From Eonycteris spelaea (Eukaryota > Chordata > Mammalia > Chiroptera > Pteropodidae): a stretch of 64,000 nt of DNA. Of the stretch, positions 11,930 through 24,564 are shown in pieces; the first letter of the stretch is position 1, and each line of letters starts with the position of its first letter. The position numbers were made by a program, and so were the translations under genes. The stretch covers positions 1,736,001 through 1,800,000 of the forward strand of contig PUFA01000116.1 in assembly GCA_003508835.1 (NCBI GenBank). The letters run 5' to 3'. The notes under the pieces were generated by a model. That model worked only from the letters and a program-made list of their open reading frames with translations, was not told the origin of the DNA and ran no database searches.

Positions 11930-14175
11930 TGACCTCTCTTTATGGCCCCGAGGCACCCGGCTCCCGCGGCCGGTCTCAGATCAGGTCCTCGGGACCTGGG
12001 AGCCAGAGAGTGTGGGTCAGAGTGGATCTGGGTGGGATCGGGGTGGAGAGCGGGGCGGAGCCGCAGTTCGCCAGACCGACCGCACCGACCGACGCGGGAG
12101 ACTGCATCCCACGACGCGAGTGCGGCGCACACCCTCCCGCGGGCGCTCGCGATTCAAAGGCAGCCCCGCACACAGTGGCTCCCCTCCCCGGACACGCCCC
12201 TTCCCGGTCCCCAAGTCCTCACCCACCCCGCCCGCGCCCCACCTTTCCCGCGGCTCCTCCCTTGGCGCTCGCGAGCACCCTCCCTCGAAGCCGGAGTGCC
12301 CCTCCTCCCGGACTCCTCTCCCTCCTCCACCCCTGCTCCCCGCCCCGCACTCCTCCCTTTCCTCCCCCCTCCCTCACCCCGTTCCTTAGCTCCCACAGCC
12401 CAGCACCAACTCCAGACCGCCACCTGCCAGCCTGACCCCGCCGTGCGCCCGCCCGCGACCCCGCTCGCGAACACCCCGGCCCCTGCCTGCCCGCCGGTGC
12501 CCGCTGCTCCCCTCCCGCGTCCTCGCTCTCCTCCTCCTCCCCCTGCCGGGCGCCGCTCCCCCGCTCCCCCCCGCGTCTTTTCCTCTCCCCTCCCGCCAAG
12601 TTTCGGGGCTGTCAGTCTGTCAATCTTTCGGGCAGTCGGCACCCCAGCTGCGGGCAGCGGGCGCCATTGCGAGCAGAGCCGGCCAGGGCCGGAGGCCGGG
12701 GCGCGGGGTGTCGGCGGCAGCGGGGAGACCTGGCCCGCCGCCCGCCCGCCAGGTACGGGCCGTGGAGGCGCCCGGCGGCTCCGCCCGCTTCCCCTGCCAC
12801 ACCGGCGCTCAGTCACTGCCCGCGCCGCGCAGGTGACAGCCCGGGGGGTGCGGGCGCGCAGTGAGGGCGGGGAGGGGTGGAGGGGAACGAAAGGGCAGGG
12901 AGGGGCGCGGGCTGGAGGGGGGAGGGCGGGCACGGCTGGGGGTGTCGGGGCTGTCGAGAGCGGAGTGACGGGGAGCGGGAGGGAAGGGCAGGGGCTGCGG
13001 AGGGGAGGAGGGGTCCGGCGGGAAAAGGGAGCGAGGCTCGGAGGGGGCAGTGGGGAGGCTCCAGAGGGGAGAGGGGGTGTGGGAGGGGCCGGGGGGCAGG
13101 AAAACCCGGCGCGGGGGATCGGGCCGTTTGGGCGGAGAGAAGGGTGCTGACAGGTGAGCCCCGGAGCCGGGGAGGGGCCGGGACGTGGAGCGCGGTCTGG
13201 GCGCAGAGGCTCAGGGGACGACCAGGAGGGGAGGTGGCTCGGGAGGGGTCTGGTCTGGAGGCAAACTTGGGAGGGGTGTGGAGAAGTCAGTAGGGAGCAG
13301 AAATGGGGAAGGGCGCCGCTGAAGGGAGGGGCGGGGCAGCGGAGGTGTGCTGGGAGGCAGGGGTGGGGAGGGCAGGGCGGAGGAGAGGGTCCGAAGTGAG
13401 CATTCAGGGGGCCAGAGCGCAAGAGGGGAGCTCGGGGAGCGGACCGGAGGGGGGAGGGGAAGAGCGGCTCTGGGGATTGGGAGGGGAGGGAAGCGAGCGC
13501 CTGCTGGGGCGGCAGAGGGGGAAGGGAGCCGGGGGCCTCGGAGGGGAAGGAGAGCGCGGCAGGGAGGGAGGAGAGTGGTGTGCGGAGAGGGGGGAGGGCT
13601 CGGGAGACGGGAGGAGGGAGGGAACTGAGGTGGGGAAAGGAGAAGGAAGGGAAACCAGAGTGGGGGAGGAGAGGGGGAGGGGAGGGGAAAACGGGGTGGG
13701 GGAGAACCTGGGAGGAGGAGGGCGGTGTTGGGAGGAAGGAAAAGAGGAGGGGGAAAGGAAGGGTGAGGGTGTGCACCAGGGAGGAGGATGGAGACGGGAG
13801 CCGGGGGCGGGGGGCGAAGGCGGCCGGGAGCCTGGGGAGGGGGAGGGGAGCGCTGCCGCGGAGACAGCCCTGAGCGGAGCGTTGGGGGGCGAAGAGGGGG
13901 CCGCGAGGGGTTGGCCCGCAGGTTGCGGGCAGGGGGAGGGGCCGGAGGGGCGAGGCTGGGGGCGGAGCTGGGGAGCCAGCCAGATTCGGTGCGGAGAGAG
14001 GGCGGAAGGCAGAGAGAGCAGGGGAAGGGAGCGCGGAGGGAAGCCTGCCAGAGAGATTTGGGGGGAGGGGAGTCTGCTGGGGGGAGGGGCAGGGCACCCG
14101 CTGGAGGAGGAGCCGGGAAGGGGGCACGAGGGCGAGGTGGCCCTGCCTGGGGAAGCCCAGCGGGGGAGGAGCGTT
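11930..14175 (+). promoter_or_regulatory. ZNF467: CpG island promoter of ZNF467, with G-rich polypurine downstream half
   Basis: GC-rich DNA with dense CpG. About 12.2-12.6 kb is C-rich on the plus strand and about 12.84-14.17 kb is strongly G/A-rich (GGGGAGG, GAGGGG units). The switch in skew near 12.6-12.8 kb marks the likely transcription start. Strong GT donors at 12753 (after CGCCCGCCAG) and 13154 (GGTGAGCC) are candidate ends of a non-coding first exon; I cannot choose between them. The long open frames on both strands here are low-complexity artefacts. Confidence 0.8.
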
Positions 14176-14750
14176 GATTTCTAGGCAGCATTATTTCTGG
14201 GGGAGAGGAAGCTAGAGCCATTTCCTGCCTTCAGCGAGGACCCTCCTCTGAGGGCCTCCCCTACCACTTGCCCAATAGTGACACTCACCTCCGCCCCTCG
14301 GCTGGCTCCTATTTCACCAGCTCCTGCAGTGACAGCTGGAGGGCCTAGGAGATGAAGTTCCCCCGCTCCCCGACCTGGTCTCCCACCCTCCACCCTCTCC
14401 CCAGAGAATCCATTGATCCCCACCACGCCGGGGCAGCACTGATGGGCTGACCTGCCAGGTGAAGAGGGGGCAGAGGTGGGAGCTGACTCCAGAGCTGACC
14501 AGAGGCTGCAGAAAAGCTTCAAGCCTTCTCCTTCCGCCAATTTGAAAGATCTCTTTGCTCCCCAAAATCCACTTGTCCTCATGTCCCTCACCTGTACCTG
14601 GGGATATTACCTTTGGAACTCCTAGGATATCCACGCGTGCAGGGTGGGCAGAGCCAGGGCCCCGGTGGACCCGCTGTGAGAATAAGCCAGGATGTATTTT
14701 CTCCTTAGGGTCTGATGCCCGATCCCCGGGAGCAGCTACCCGGGGTTGCC

Positions 14751-17700
14751 ATGAGAGAGACCTTGGAGGCCCTCAGCTCCCTGGGTGAGCCCGCAGAGCA
14801 GAAGGAACTTGGGGGGTGGGGGGATTCAGGGGCGTGCTGGGCCTGCTGCTTCTCTAGAATAAAGAAGGCAAAGCCATCCTTGTAGACTGCAACCCTGACA
14901 CCCCCCAAGACCCAGGAGCCTTTAGAGTAGCATCCCTTTTGGTTTCATTGGGGTGTCGGTGCCAGTCCGGCCCACACTGGAGGTTCTGCTACACCGCATT
15001 GCACGTGGCATCCTCAGGAGCTCGGGGACATTTCAACCTACTCTCTGCCTTCGCCTGTCCTTGACTCAACACGAAGCTGCTGAGGTTGATATCTGGCCAA
15101 GCTGCTGGGCAGCCTGGCTGTCCCTCGTCCACAATGGCTAGAGACCCTTCCTGAGCGGGTTGGGGAGGGCTCCTGGGGGGGGGCTGGGAAGGGGGGAGAG
15201 CCCCTGCCTTCGAGACCCTCTTTGGTATCGGATGCTTTACTTGGACCTGGCTTTCTACCCGGAACAGGGTTCTCTGTGGGACAGCCGGAGATGGCGCCCC
15301 AAAGCGAGCCAGGGGAAGGGTCTCACCATACCCAGGAGCAGATATGTCCTCCCAGGGAAGAAAGAATACTGCCCACGGGTGAGTAAGTGGGGACCGCGGG
15401 GGGCGGCTCAGGACAGAGTCTTCCTTTCTTCATCAGCTATTTACTGCGAGCCTGCTAAGTGCCAGGTGGCATCCTCACTATTTGGACACCTCAGTGGCCA
15501 GGTAGACAAAGACCCCTATCTTCCAGGAGCTTAGTCCTGTTGAAGGCAGGGAGTCAGCCACCAACCAATGTGGAAATAAGTGCACTTATGAACTGTGTAA
15601 GAGAGGATGTGTGCTGTGGGGGCGGTAAAGCAGAGCAGGGGTGGTGAGAGCAGGCCTTCCTGGGAAGGTCAGATCTGAGCAGGATTTGAAAGAGGCGAGG
15701 GAGGTGGCTAAGCAGATACTGGGAGAAGGTACCTAAGGAAGGGGCGTGCATGGCTTTTTACATCCCAGTCTTTTCCAATGATTTGTCATGGAACGGGTCC
15801 AGCTGGTCGCTGGGAGGTCCCCAGTCCTCCTCCAAGGAACCGCAAGTAAGCCACAGGGCAGGGCGCTTGCTTGCCTCCACTATCGTCCACACACAGAAGT
15901 TTCGGGAACTTCTCACAGTTGTGGCTCTTGCAACCTGCAGGGCCTTAGTGGCCGCCTTGCTTACAGGAGGCTGAGGCTGCTGGGAATTAAGCCCCCGCAG
16001 GTATGACGTGGGCTGGGTGCGGGGACTTCTGTCCATCTGTGATCTCTGCGGTAGCTTGAGGTCGTCTGTTCTCTGCCAGGGCATGAGGCCCCCAGACTCG
16101 AAGATGGTGCCCACACTGAGCGGACTGAGGCTCCCTGCAGAGGAGGCCAGGCACGAACACCAGCAAAGGCTGAGCCTGTGGGCTCCTGCCCAGGTGAGTC
16201 TTCCCATTGCTCCATCCCACCAGAGGGCCCAGCAAACTCAAGAGCTGCTATCTGATGAGGCAGCCATGCCAGGCCCTTCCAACCCAAGATGGACCAGGCT
16301 CTGGCACCTCTCTGCTGCTGACTTCAGCACCCAATGGGAATCAAAGAGGCTGGTCACCAAGAGGACCGTCCGCTAGAAGTCCTCACTTCCTTCCCCTCAA
16401 CTTCCTCCAGAAGTCCTGCTTCCCCTCTCTTGCCCCCAGTCTGGAAATAGAATTGTCCATGGCTTGAACTATATAGTTTCTATGAAGACATATGACATTG
16501 ATGAACCTTTACATTATCTCTCCCAGATGCACCCCTCCCCCACATCTCCACTAATCTCAGTGGTACCCAAATGCTCTGAATCTGTTGTTTGACTCATCTC
16601 CCGCATACCCAGGGCAATCAAACAGTTGGTTCTCTCTCCACAATCTCACCCATCACTTGCTTCCACCACCACCAACCTCATCATCTTTTGCCTGAGTGAT
16701 GTCATTTATTCCACAAGGAATTTATTTAGTGCCTACTTGGTCCAGGCTGTGATAGGTAGAATGGAAAGAGATGAGTTCTAGAGCAACACAGACCTCACTT
16801 GAACCCTTGCTCCACATTTCCTAGCTGAGTGGTCTTGAATTGGCTCCCTCACCTCCAGGAGCCTCAGTTTGTAAGTGGGGATATGGGTAGCTTCATGCTT
16901 CTTGTGAAAGTTTGTAACAATATATACATGGTGTGTCATCTGTACTTGGCATGCAGTTGATGGTGGCCGTCCTCATATTTACTAGGCACATAGGGAAATA
17001 GAACACAAGATGTCTGCCCTCCAGACGCTAAAGTCTAGGTGACACTAATATGAATTAACAAATAACAATAAAGCCATGTCACAAGTAAGTGGAGCAAGCA
17101 CTATAGGAGTTTAAATACAGGAGCTTCACGCACTGGCTTTGTCAAGGATTTGGTTGATTTGCACTTTATTTTAGAGGTGAAGACTTCAGCTCTAAAGCAG
17201 GTGGGTAGAGGATAGGAAAATATTCTAGGCCGAGAAAGACTTTGAGGCAGGAAAGTTGACGTGTGGCTTACCCTTGGGAGTAGTGAGAAAGTTGGACTAG
17301 GTTGGGGTGAACTCCAGACATAGTGAGAAATGAGTTTCACCTGTAAATATTAGGGGCTACAGATGTTCTTGAGTGGAAGAGTGACACAAAGCAGTATCAC
17401 AATAGGGTAAATAGTTGCTTGGATCTGATGGATTGGAAAAAGACTGAAAGTAAATGTAATCGTGACAGTCCGTGTGTAATGTAACCAAGGCTCAGGCTAT
17501 GGTAGACTTTTGGAGCTAGACAGGAACTCGAATCATCTGGCTCAATGGTTCTCAAATAAGAATCACTGTAGGAGCTTTAAAGAAGATCAAGTTCACGCGC
17601 CCTGCTACCGGAGATGCGTTTTGTAACTGTTCCCCGGGAGATTATGATGCTGCACCAGGTTCAGGAACCTTGAACTCGCCCAACCGTTACACCTGAGCAA

Positions 17701-17985
17701 ACGAACTTAGCTCAAAGAAGTAGCAAAAAGATACGTTAACCAAAGTCGCACTGCTGGTTGGTGACAGAGGAGAAACCAAGTGGACACTTCAGGTCTGGGC
17801 CCTGAGCTCCTTCCTCTTGGCTGGGCCATTCCAGTCCCCGGGAGGGGCCAAGTTCCAGGAAACCCACCTGGTACCTGCTCCCGCAGAGGCCCACCCTGCT
17901 TCTCCAGAGGTTGGCACCATTTTTCAGTCCTCTTCCAAAACTGGGGTTGCCCACCTGGGTGTAGAAGCAAAAATTAAGAAAGCAG

Positions 17986-18028
<43 letters not shown>

Positions 18029-20129
18029 TGAGTCAGGAGGTGGGGGAAGGGTGGCCTTTGAGAGACAGCAGGAAGGAATACAAAGGTCCACTGGCAGGAG
18101 TCAGGGCGGGGAAAGGGATTCCAGCCCTGCAGTTGGAGAAGGAGGCTGCACTGTCCCCACCCCTAAGTCAGGGGGTGGGTCTGGGAAGGGCAGGTGTTTG
18201 GTGGTAAGGCTGCTGAACTGCAGCCAATATGGGAACACTGGAAGGGGCGGCTCCACTGGAGATGAGAGGCGGTGGTTCCAGAAAGAAACCTGCTGGACAG
18301 AGAGATCTGGGCGGCCACTGTGGCCATATGAACTCAGAGTGAAGCTCGAGAACAGCCTCGAGCAACATTTATAGTCAGAGGCAAGGAGAGCGCCCTCAGT
18401 GACATGCCCCAGCCTGAGAGAAGGTCCCCAGGAAGGGGGAGAGCGGTCACCAGCGCTGGGATTGCAGAGAGGAAAGGACTGGGCGGGATCTTGGGATTTG
18501 GTCATTCCCAGGAACTTTCCAGTAGAGTGGAGAGAGCAGAAGCCAGGTTCCAGGACATGGTGATCCTGTTGACAAACACGTTTCACAAACAAACATGGAG
18601 CTTAACAGACTTGTTTTGACTTTTCAGGGCAGGAGTGGATGATTCGGAAGGTAAAGGTGGAGGAGGAGGATCAGGAGGCAGAAGAGGAGGTCGAATGGCC
18701 TCAGCATCTGTCGCTGCTCCCCGGCCCCTTTCCTGCGCCTGACCTGGGGCCTCTGGCCGCCGCATATAAGCTGGAGCCGGGGACTCCGGCGGCACTGGGT
18801 GGCCTCGCGCTGTCCGGGTGGGCCCCGGCCTCAGAGAAGCCCTATGGCTGCGGGGAGTGCGAGCGGCGGTTCCGGGACCAGCTGACCTTGCGGCTGCACC
18901 AGAGGCTGCACCGCGGCGAGGGCCCCTGCGCCTGTCCTGACTGTGGCCGCAGCTTCACGCAGCGCGCGCACATGCTGCTGCACGAGCGCAGCCACCGCGG
19001 CGAGCGGCCGTTCCCGTGCTCCGAGTGCGACAAGCGCTTCAGCAAGAAAGCCCACCTGACCCGTCACCTGCGCACGCACACGGGCGAGCGGCCCTACCCG
19101 TGCGCAGAGTGCGGCAAGCGCTTCAGCCAGAAGATACACCTGGGCTCGCACCAGAAGACGCACACCGGCGAGCGGCCCTTCCCCTGCGCCGAGTGCGAGA
19201 AGCGCTTTCGCAAAAAGACGCACCTGATCCGCCACCAGCGCATCCACACGGGCGAGAGGCCCTATCAGTGCGCGCAGTGCACACGCAGCTTCACGCACAA
19301 GCAGCACTTGGTGCGACACCAAAAGGTGCACGAGGCGGCCGCCCGCGCCCCGCGCTCTCCCGAAGTGCCCGCCTCGCCCGGTTCCCCTGCCCCGTCCCCG
19401 ACGCCGTCCCCTCCTGGGCCCAAGCCCTTCGTCTGTTCCGACTGCGGCCTGAGCTTCGGCTGGAAGAAGAACCTGGCCACGCACCAGCGTTTGCACGGCA
19501 GCGAGGGGCGCCCCTTTGGGTGCGCCGAGTGCGCGCTGGGCGCCAGCGCGGACCCCGCCGCCTCCAAGCCCCTGGCCTGCGCGCACCGAAGCACGCTGGC
19601 GCCCCAGGGCGCCCCCGCGAGCGAGCGATCCTTCTTTTGCCCGGACTGCGGGCGCGCCTTCGCCCACGGGCAGCACCTGGCGCGCCACCGGCGGGTGCAC
19701 ACCGGGGAACGGCCCTTCGCCTGCGCGCAGTGCGGCCGGCGCTTCGGCTCGAGGCCCAACCTCGTCGCGCATTCTAGGGCCCACAGCGGCGCCAGGCCCT
19801 TCGCCTGTGCGCAGTGCGGCCGCCGCTTCAGCCGCAAGTCTCACCTGGGCCGCCACCAGGCGGTGCACACGGGCAGTCGGCCGCACGCCTGTACCGTCTG
19901 CGCCCGCAGCTTCAGTTCCAAAACCAACCTTGTTCGCCACCAGGCCATCCACACGGGCTCCCGTCCCTTCTCCTGCGCGCAGTGCGGCAAGAGCTTCAGC
20001 CGCAAGACCCACCTGGTGCGGCACCAGCGCGTCCACGGCGAAGCCGCGCACCTGGCCTCCGACGCCGACCTCCCTGTCCCGGCCTGGCCCACTCCCACCG
20101 AGGTGGCCTCGCCCCCGCTCTTCTTCTGA
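14751..20129 (+). CDS. ZNF467: Zinc finger protein 467, 12 C2H2 fingers
   Basis: Coding exons are 14751-14784, 15268-15378, 16080-16193 and 18628-20129. They total 1761 bases, or 586 codons plus TGA, close to the roughly 595 residues of human ZNF467. All internal junctions split codons after base 1 with GT/AG borders. The N-terminus reads MRETLEALSSLG; an acidic stretch follows MIRKVKVEEEDQEAEEEV in the last exon. Twelve C2H2 fingers follow (about residue 158 onward) in two clusters of six, separated by a Pro-rich linker; a degenerate finger-like segment lies after finger 7. TGERP-type linkers are conserved within the first cluster. It is a nuclear DNA-binding regulator; the mouse orthologue (EZI) has been linked to STAT3 activation and osteoblast/adipocyte choice (family knowledge). 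The frame is completely open, unlike both neighbours. Confidence 0.95.
15430..15730 (+). repeat. L2 LINE fragment
   Basis: The pattern matches an L2 3-prime region: tatttactgcgagcctgcta, agtgccaggtgg, then ccaggagcttagtcctgttg. It lies in the intron between ZNF467 coding exons 2 and 3. Confidence 0.6.
16690..16965 (+). repeat. MIR/L2-type relic in ZNF467 intron 3
   Basis: MIR-like order of motifs: cttgaacccttgctccac, ctagctgagtggtcttgaat, gagcctcagtttgtaagtgg and gttgatggtgg. The preceding tttatttagtgcctacttgg resembles L2. Both are strongly diverged. Confidence 0.55.
17540..17680. repeat. MER5A-like hAT DNA transposon relic
   Basis: It starts ctcaatggttctcaaataag and contains gaatcactgtaggagcttta, gggagattatgatgctg and gttcaggaaccttgaac. 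This order is typical of MER5-type elements. It is intronic in ZNF467. Confidence 0.6.
17986..18030. repeat. (TG)n microsatellite
   Basis: About 20 TG units ending in a short GAGTGAG variant, in the last intron of ZNF467. Confidence 0.95.
18628..20129 (+). CDS. ZNF467: ZNF467 last coding exon carrying all zinc fingers
   Basis: The acceptor is ttttcag at 18621-18627. The frame continues from exon 3 to read CPGQEWMIRK. The 1502-base coding part holds every finger, each with the C-x2-C-x12-H-x3-H spacing. Finger 1 is YGCGECERRFRDQLTLRLH and the last is FSCAQCGKSFSRKTHLVRH. The protein ends in PPLFF followed by TGA at 20127-20129. GC content is very high and the exon still has no frame break. 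Confidence 0.95.
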
Positions 20130-20512
20130 GCCCCGCTGTCCTCCCGACCCTTTCCTTTGCCTTCTGTTGCTCCCTAGCTGGAAAGACCCAGGCCCGAGTG
20201 GGCGAGCACGGTGGCGCCCCCTGCTGCAGGAGCGACCTTGGCCCCTGCCGGCCATTTTCCTTCCCTCTCCATCTTGCTGGGGGGAAGTCCGAAAGGACAA
20301 TCACTTTTGACATTCTCTGACAAAGACAACACCCAGTGGACCCTCGCTGGGAAGAGTTCAGGCCTGAGTCCTTGGAAAGCTCCGGGCCGAGAGCACCCAG
20401 TTCCCTGGACCATTCCCCCCCCCCCCCCAGTCAGGACGCTCTGCAGGGGGAAGGGAAGAATGCTCATGCGTGTGCTGACGGTGTCATTAAAGTGAAACCC
20501 AAAAGCTCTGGG
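20130..20512 (+). other. ZNF467: ZNF467 3-prime UTR with C14 tract and ATTAAA signal
   Basis: The 3-prime UTR runs from the stop codon to just past an ATTAAA poly(A) signal at 20486-20491. An uninterrupted run of 14 C lies at 20415-20428. No other canonical signal occurs nearby, so cleavage is expected about 10-25 bases downstream. Confidence 0.75.
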
Positions 20513-20514
20513 GC

Positions 20515-22420
20515 TGTTGTTACATGGGTTGGGGGATGAGACTCTTCTCTAATCCGGGCGCGGGACCCTCCAGTCTATCCTGTGTGAGTGCCATTCTGCC
20601 AGCTGCTGGTAATTGCTCTACCAAATCAAAACGATACCACAAACGTCAAAGCACTGCCCTGCACCCTGCTTCTAGCTCAGAAATCTGAGAAGGAGGAAAG
20701 ATGAGCCTGCATTTCTCATGCCAGGCGTCGAAGGGGGGAACTGTAGGGAATGCATAAGACAGGGGGCACATGCCACCAAGGGCTCTGAGCTCTAGTGCTT
20801 CTGCCTCTGTTCGAAGCTCTCCCAAGGGGGTCTGAGAACAGCGGCCCCACCTACCACCCCGCTGGGCACCAGGGGAAGGACATTAAAGGCACATGGAGTG
20901 GCTTTGCCATCATACTTCCCCACAGGTTCTGTCTTTGGGATGGGTGCTTGATCCAGACATCTCTGTAGCTGTCCCTCCCGAGGCTGGGCAGCACAGAGAG
21001 CTGGGGCTGGCCGGCCGGCTGGCAGTGAAGGGGAGAAGCGGGATGATGGGGGAACAAGTTGGGTTAAGTGAGAAGTCTTGGGTGCGACCCCTCCTGTGCC
21101 TCTCGTATGTCTTGGAGCTGGGAGCTCATTCTCTTGGGTCTCTGCGTGCTCATTACAATAACATTGTTTATGCTGATGTTGGGCTGGTGAGGGGCAAGGG
21201 AGGAGGAAGGCAGGCCTGAATGCAGTGGACGTTAAGGTTCATGTCCAAGAATGAGCAGGTGAGCTCAGTACATGTGGCAGAGTGGCCCTAAACAGGCACC
21301 ACTGTGTTGCTCCAGCAGCATTTAAATACTTGGCTGTTTCACATAAAAATCTGGACTTCCAGCTTCTCTAATGAAAAGCCTGATGATCTAGCAGCTAGTG
21401 GCTGGGGCTGAGCGGGTACTCAGAGCCTTCACTACTCCCACTGGCTGGCACTGAGCGTGTGAGTCTAGCTAAAAAAGTAACCTTGCAGGCCTTTAAAATC
21501 AAACACATGAAAGCAATGTTTATGTGGGTTATACCAACGCTTCCATTTCTCTAAACATTCTGGAATTCTTGTGTAAGAATGGGGTTTAGATCCTGCCATC
21601 TATTTGGGAGACCTCCTATGTGTCAGCCATTTCCAGAATTTCATGTTCTCTTGAATCTTCTCCATGAATCGTATCTTTGTCCTTTGAGCTTGTTTGCAAA
21701 TAGTCAGAAGTCATTCGGCATCGAGCTGGTGGCAATCCGGACAGAAGATGGTGCTAACATTTGCAAATAACATCCCTGAGGGCTGTTCCCGGGGAGAAGA
21801 GAGTTCAAGCCTCCGACAGTGGCAGTCTCCCCGAAATCAGTACATGCCCGCCACGCCACTCCAGGCCCAAGCCACCGTGGGCACGACCGTGAAAACGCTC
21901 TGAGGGGCGAAGCACAAGCTGACTATGTCTGTGTAAAAAAGGTGTTTTATTCATTAGTTAAAATTTATTTATTTTCCCCCCGGTCTTGTTCTAAAAAAAG
22001 ATTGGCCCTACTTAATGGGTAGAGAGTACCCAGTCCTTGCCCAGTGTGTACCAGCCACGTGACGGCCAGGGAGGCGTTTGGCCAGCACCAGTGTGTCTGG
22101 CAGGAACTTGCGACGTGGCTGAAAATGAGATATGAAGGTCCCAGGAGAGGACACAAGTGCCGTGTGGCTCTGTGACCCTGAAGACTTGAGGGAACAGAGG
22201 CGGCTTTGTGGAAGTCACAGGCTGGAGCAGGAGCTGAGCAGAGACGGGCTGGGATCCGTGCGTGGTGGGGGTGGGGGTGGGGCGGCCTTCTCCCCACACC
22301 CCCCTCCCACAGCGCCCCTCCCCAGGAGCACTGCCCGGGTCCTCGGATCCTGTTCTCTCGTTCTCTGCCATCCCCCTGTTGGGGCCCTTACTCCTCTCCT
22401 AATCTCCACGAAACCTGTAC
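20515..22420. other. Intergenic DNA downstream of ZNF467
   Basis: No supported gene. Open frames are under 110 codons, lack motifs and overlap on both strands. No confident repeat family could be assigned. Confidence 0.5.
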
Positions 22421-22424
22421 TTCC

Positions 22425-22980
22425 CAACCTTTTTCTTAATGTGGAAAAAGACATAACATGATATCTGCCATCTTAATCCAGCGGCAGTCAGTACGTTCGC
22501 AATGTTATGTGAACATCACCCACGGATTTCCAGAACCTTTCCATTGTCCCCAAAAGAAACCATTCCGATCTTTTTCCACGCAGCGGTACACTTAGAAGAG
22601 GACGCTGTCGGGCCCCTGAGGAGGGTGGCGTGGGGGTTCGTCCTCGCCGGCCTGGCTGTCCTGGGAGCTGGGAGAACAAGGGCCACAGGCCTGTCCTTCC
22701 CAACAAGTCAGAACACCCCGGTCAGCCCCACCGCCCCGGACTCCTGCATGTGAGGGAGAAGCGGGCAAACGGCACTAGTGACCGCCACAGTCACCACCCA
22801 GCGGGGTTCTCGGAGCCGCAGAGGGGCGGCCACACTGTGTGGCAGCACCCGCGTCACTTCCCAGTCCCACCGACACCGCACGAGGGCCCCGGCCCCCGGC
22901 CTCCGCTGTCCTGACGGGCACGGGGTGATCTCTACTGCGGTTTTGATGTGTGTTTCCCACGAGCCTGTACCGCAAACACC
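22425..22980. repeat. Old L1 3-prime fragments, interrupted
   Basis: The 22425-22590 part (agacataacatgatatctgc, gttatgtgaacatcaccca, cagaacctttccattgtccc) and the 22910-22975 part (ggtgatctctactgcggttt, gatgtgtgtttcccacgag) match successive pieces of ancient L1 3-prime sequence. About 300 bases of unrelated GC-rich DNA lie between them. Confidence 0.55.
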
Positions 22981-24224
22981 AGACTCCCCTGTCCTCTGGC
23001 AGAGAAGATCCCCGCGTTCCTGGTCTTCGGGTCTTCAGGGTCTTCAGCTGGGTGGAGCTAGTGGTCCACGTGTAAGAGAAGTGTGTGAGGGGTCACGGAA
23101 GACGGATGAGAAGCAGTGAATTACACCCAGAGAGGCGGCGGGGTCAGCTCAGCGGAGGCAGCTGGCTGAGACATCCTTGACTAGGCTCTCGGCCAGCCAG
23201 GCGGTGTGGTCACATTCACCCACTGTCTGTCTTTAGAGAGAGGAACAGGGGCTCCTGCCCAGTGCCCAAAACAGCAAGCCACATTGGCGGGTGGCAGAGA
23301 CCTGGGGAAAGGCGTGCCACAGCTGAAATGGGTTTGGGTATCTGTTGCAAAATGTCCCCTTTCCAGAAGCCATTGTGGATGATGGTCATACCCTGAGGTA
23401 GGAATACAGGAGTCTGTGTGGAAGAGTGGCTGTCAGCTGTCATTTGAAATCGCCAGGAATTGTCAAGTAAGATGAAGCTTCGTTTCCACGGAAAACATAT
23501 GTCGTGACATCCCGAACAGAGGTGCTGGTGTCCGAGCAAGTGAGTCACATGGGAGACGGCTCAGAGGCAGGCCGGTGGCCCTGGGGAACACAAGAAAGGA
23601 TGTGTGTGGGGGGGATGGAGCAGAATCCCAGGAGGTGTTCATGGAGCAGGGGGGTAAGAGTCTGGGACAAGAGCCTCTGCGTCACAGACGTAGTGACCCC
23701 ACCAGCCCGGGCCCCTCTCCAGGCCCCTGTATCCGCTGCCCCAGCAACGTGCCACCCACCGGGGGCCAGAAGCCTGACATGCGGTTGTTGGCACTGTGCC
23801 CAAGCTGGAGGAGGAGAGCCTGAAAGGCAGACTCCTGGTGCTGGGAGGGGCGAGCCAGCTGGGTCAGTGGGGGCAGGGGCTGAGGGCAGCACAGTTCGGA
23901 TCCAACACCAGCAGCTGTGGCCCTGGGTCTCCAGGGCCCTTGCACTGGCATGTAAGAGGCAGGGAAATTAGCTATGGAGATGCATCATAGACTTCAAAAA
24001 AGCTAAATGATGACACAAACTTGCTTCATGGTCCTTTACTCTACAAATGACTTTTTAAGTTTATATTTTCCTGATTCTATAACAGTAAAATAGCTTTGGC
24101 ATGACAGCAAACGAAGAAAGGGCACAGACACCCTTTAGGGGACTGTGGGAGCGTCTGAGAACTGAGCCATCTCCCATCAAACGCGACCGTTCTGTTTGGT
24201 GTTTCTGTAAACTGTGTGAATGTG

Positions 24225-24280
24225 TGCGTGTGCGCGTGCACATCTGTGCATGCGTGTGTGTGTGTGTGTGTGTGTGTGTC
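24225..24280. repeat. (TG)n microsatellite with CG steps
   Basis: TG/CG alternation followed by a pure TG run at about 24254-24279. Confidence 0.92.
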
Positions 24281-24289
24281 TGCTACGTA

Positions 24290-24525
24290 GTATTGCTAAT
24301 GCTAAAAACCTTTTAGAAAGCGATTTGCCTTTCCTGTTTAGATCCCTAACATTTACATATTTCGTGATCCTATTTCTGGGGATCTCAAAACAGGAAAAAA
24401 AATCCACAAGCACAAAGATGCTCACTGCAAGCCAAATGCCCAACGGTAAAAATATGTCTAAACAAATGATGGCGCCCTGGTTGCGTGGAATATTGGCCTG
24501 TGATTAGAATTATATGTGAGACAAT
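24290..24525. repeat. Old L1M fragment
   Basis: The series cctatttctggggatctcaa, gatgctcactgcaagccaaa and tgcccaacggtaaaaatatg matches the familiar L1M 3-prime segment (first-person recall of the consensus). Confidence 0.5.
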
Positions 24526-24564
24526 GTAGTCACATGGGAATACTTGGGACAGACTAACTGAAGG

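Noticed and set aside
12154..14127. 657-codon minus-strand open frame (Pro/Ser-rich) and a 402-codon plus-strand frame in the CpG island
   Set aside because: Stop codons are rare in such skewed GC-rich DNA. The products are low complexity, lack domains, and overlap the ZNF467 promoter and first intron.
18831..20300. 489-codon minus-strand open frame opposite the zinc fingers
   Set aside because: It is a mirror of the ZNF467 coding exon; codon structure and conserved fingers are on the plus strand.
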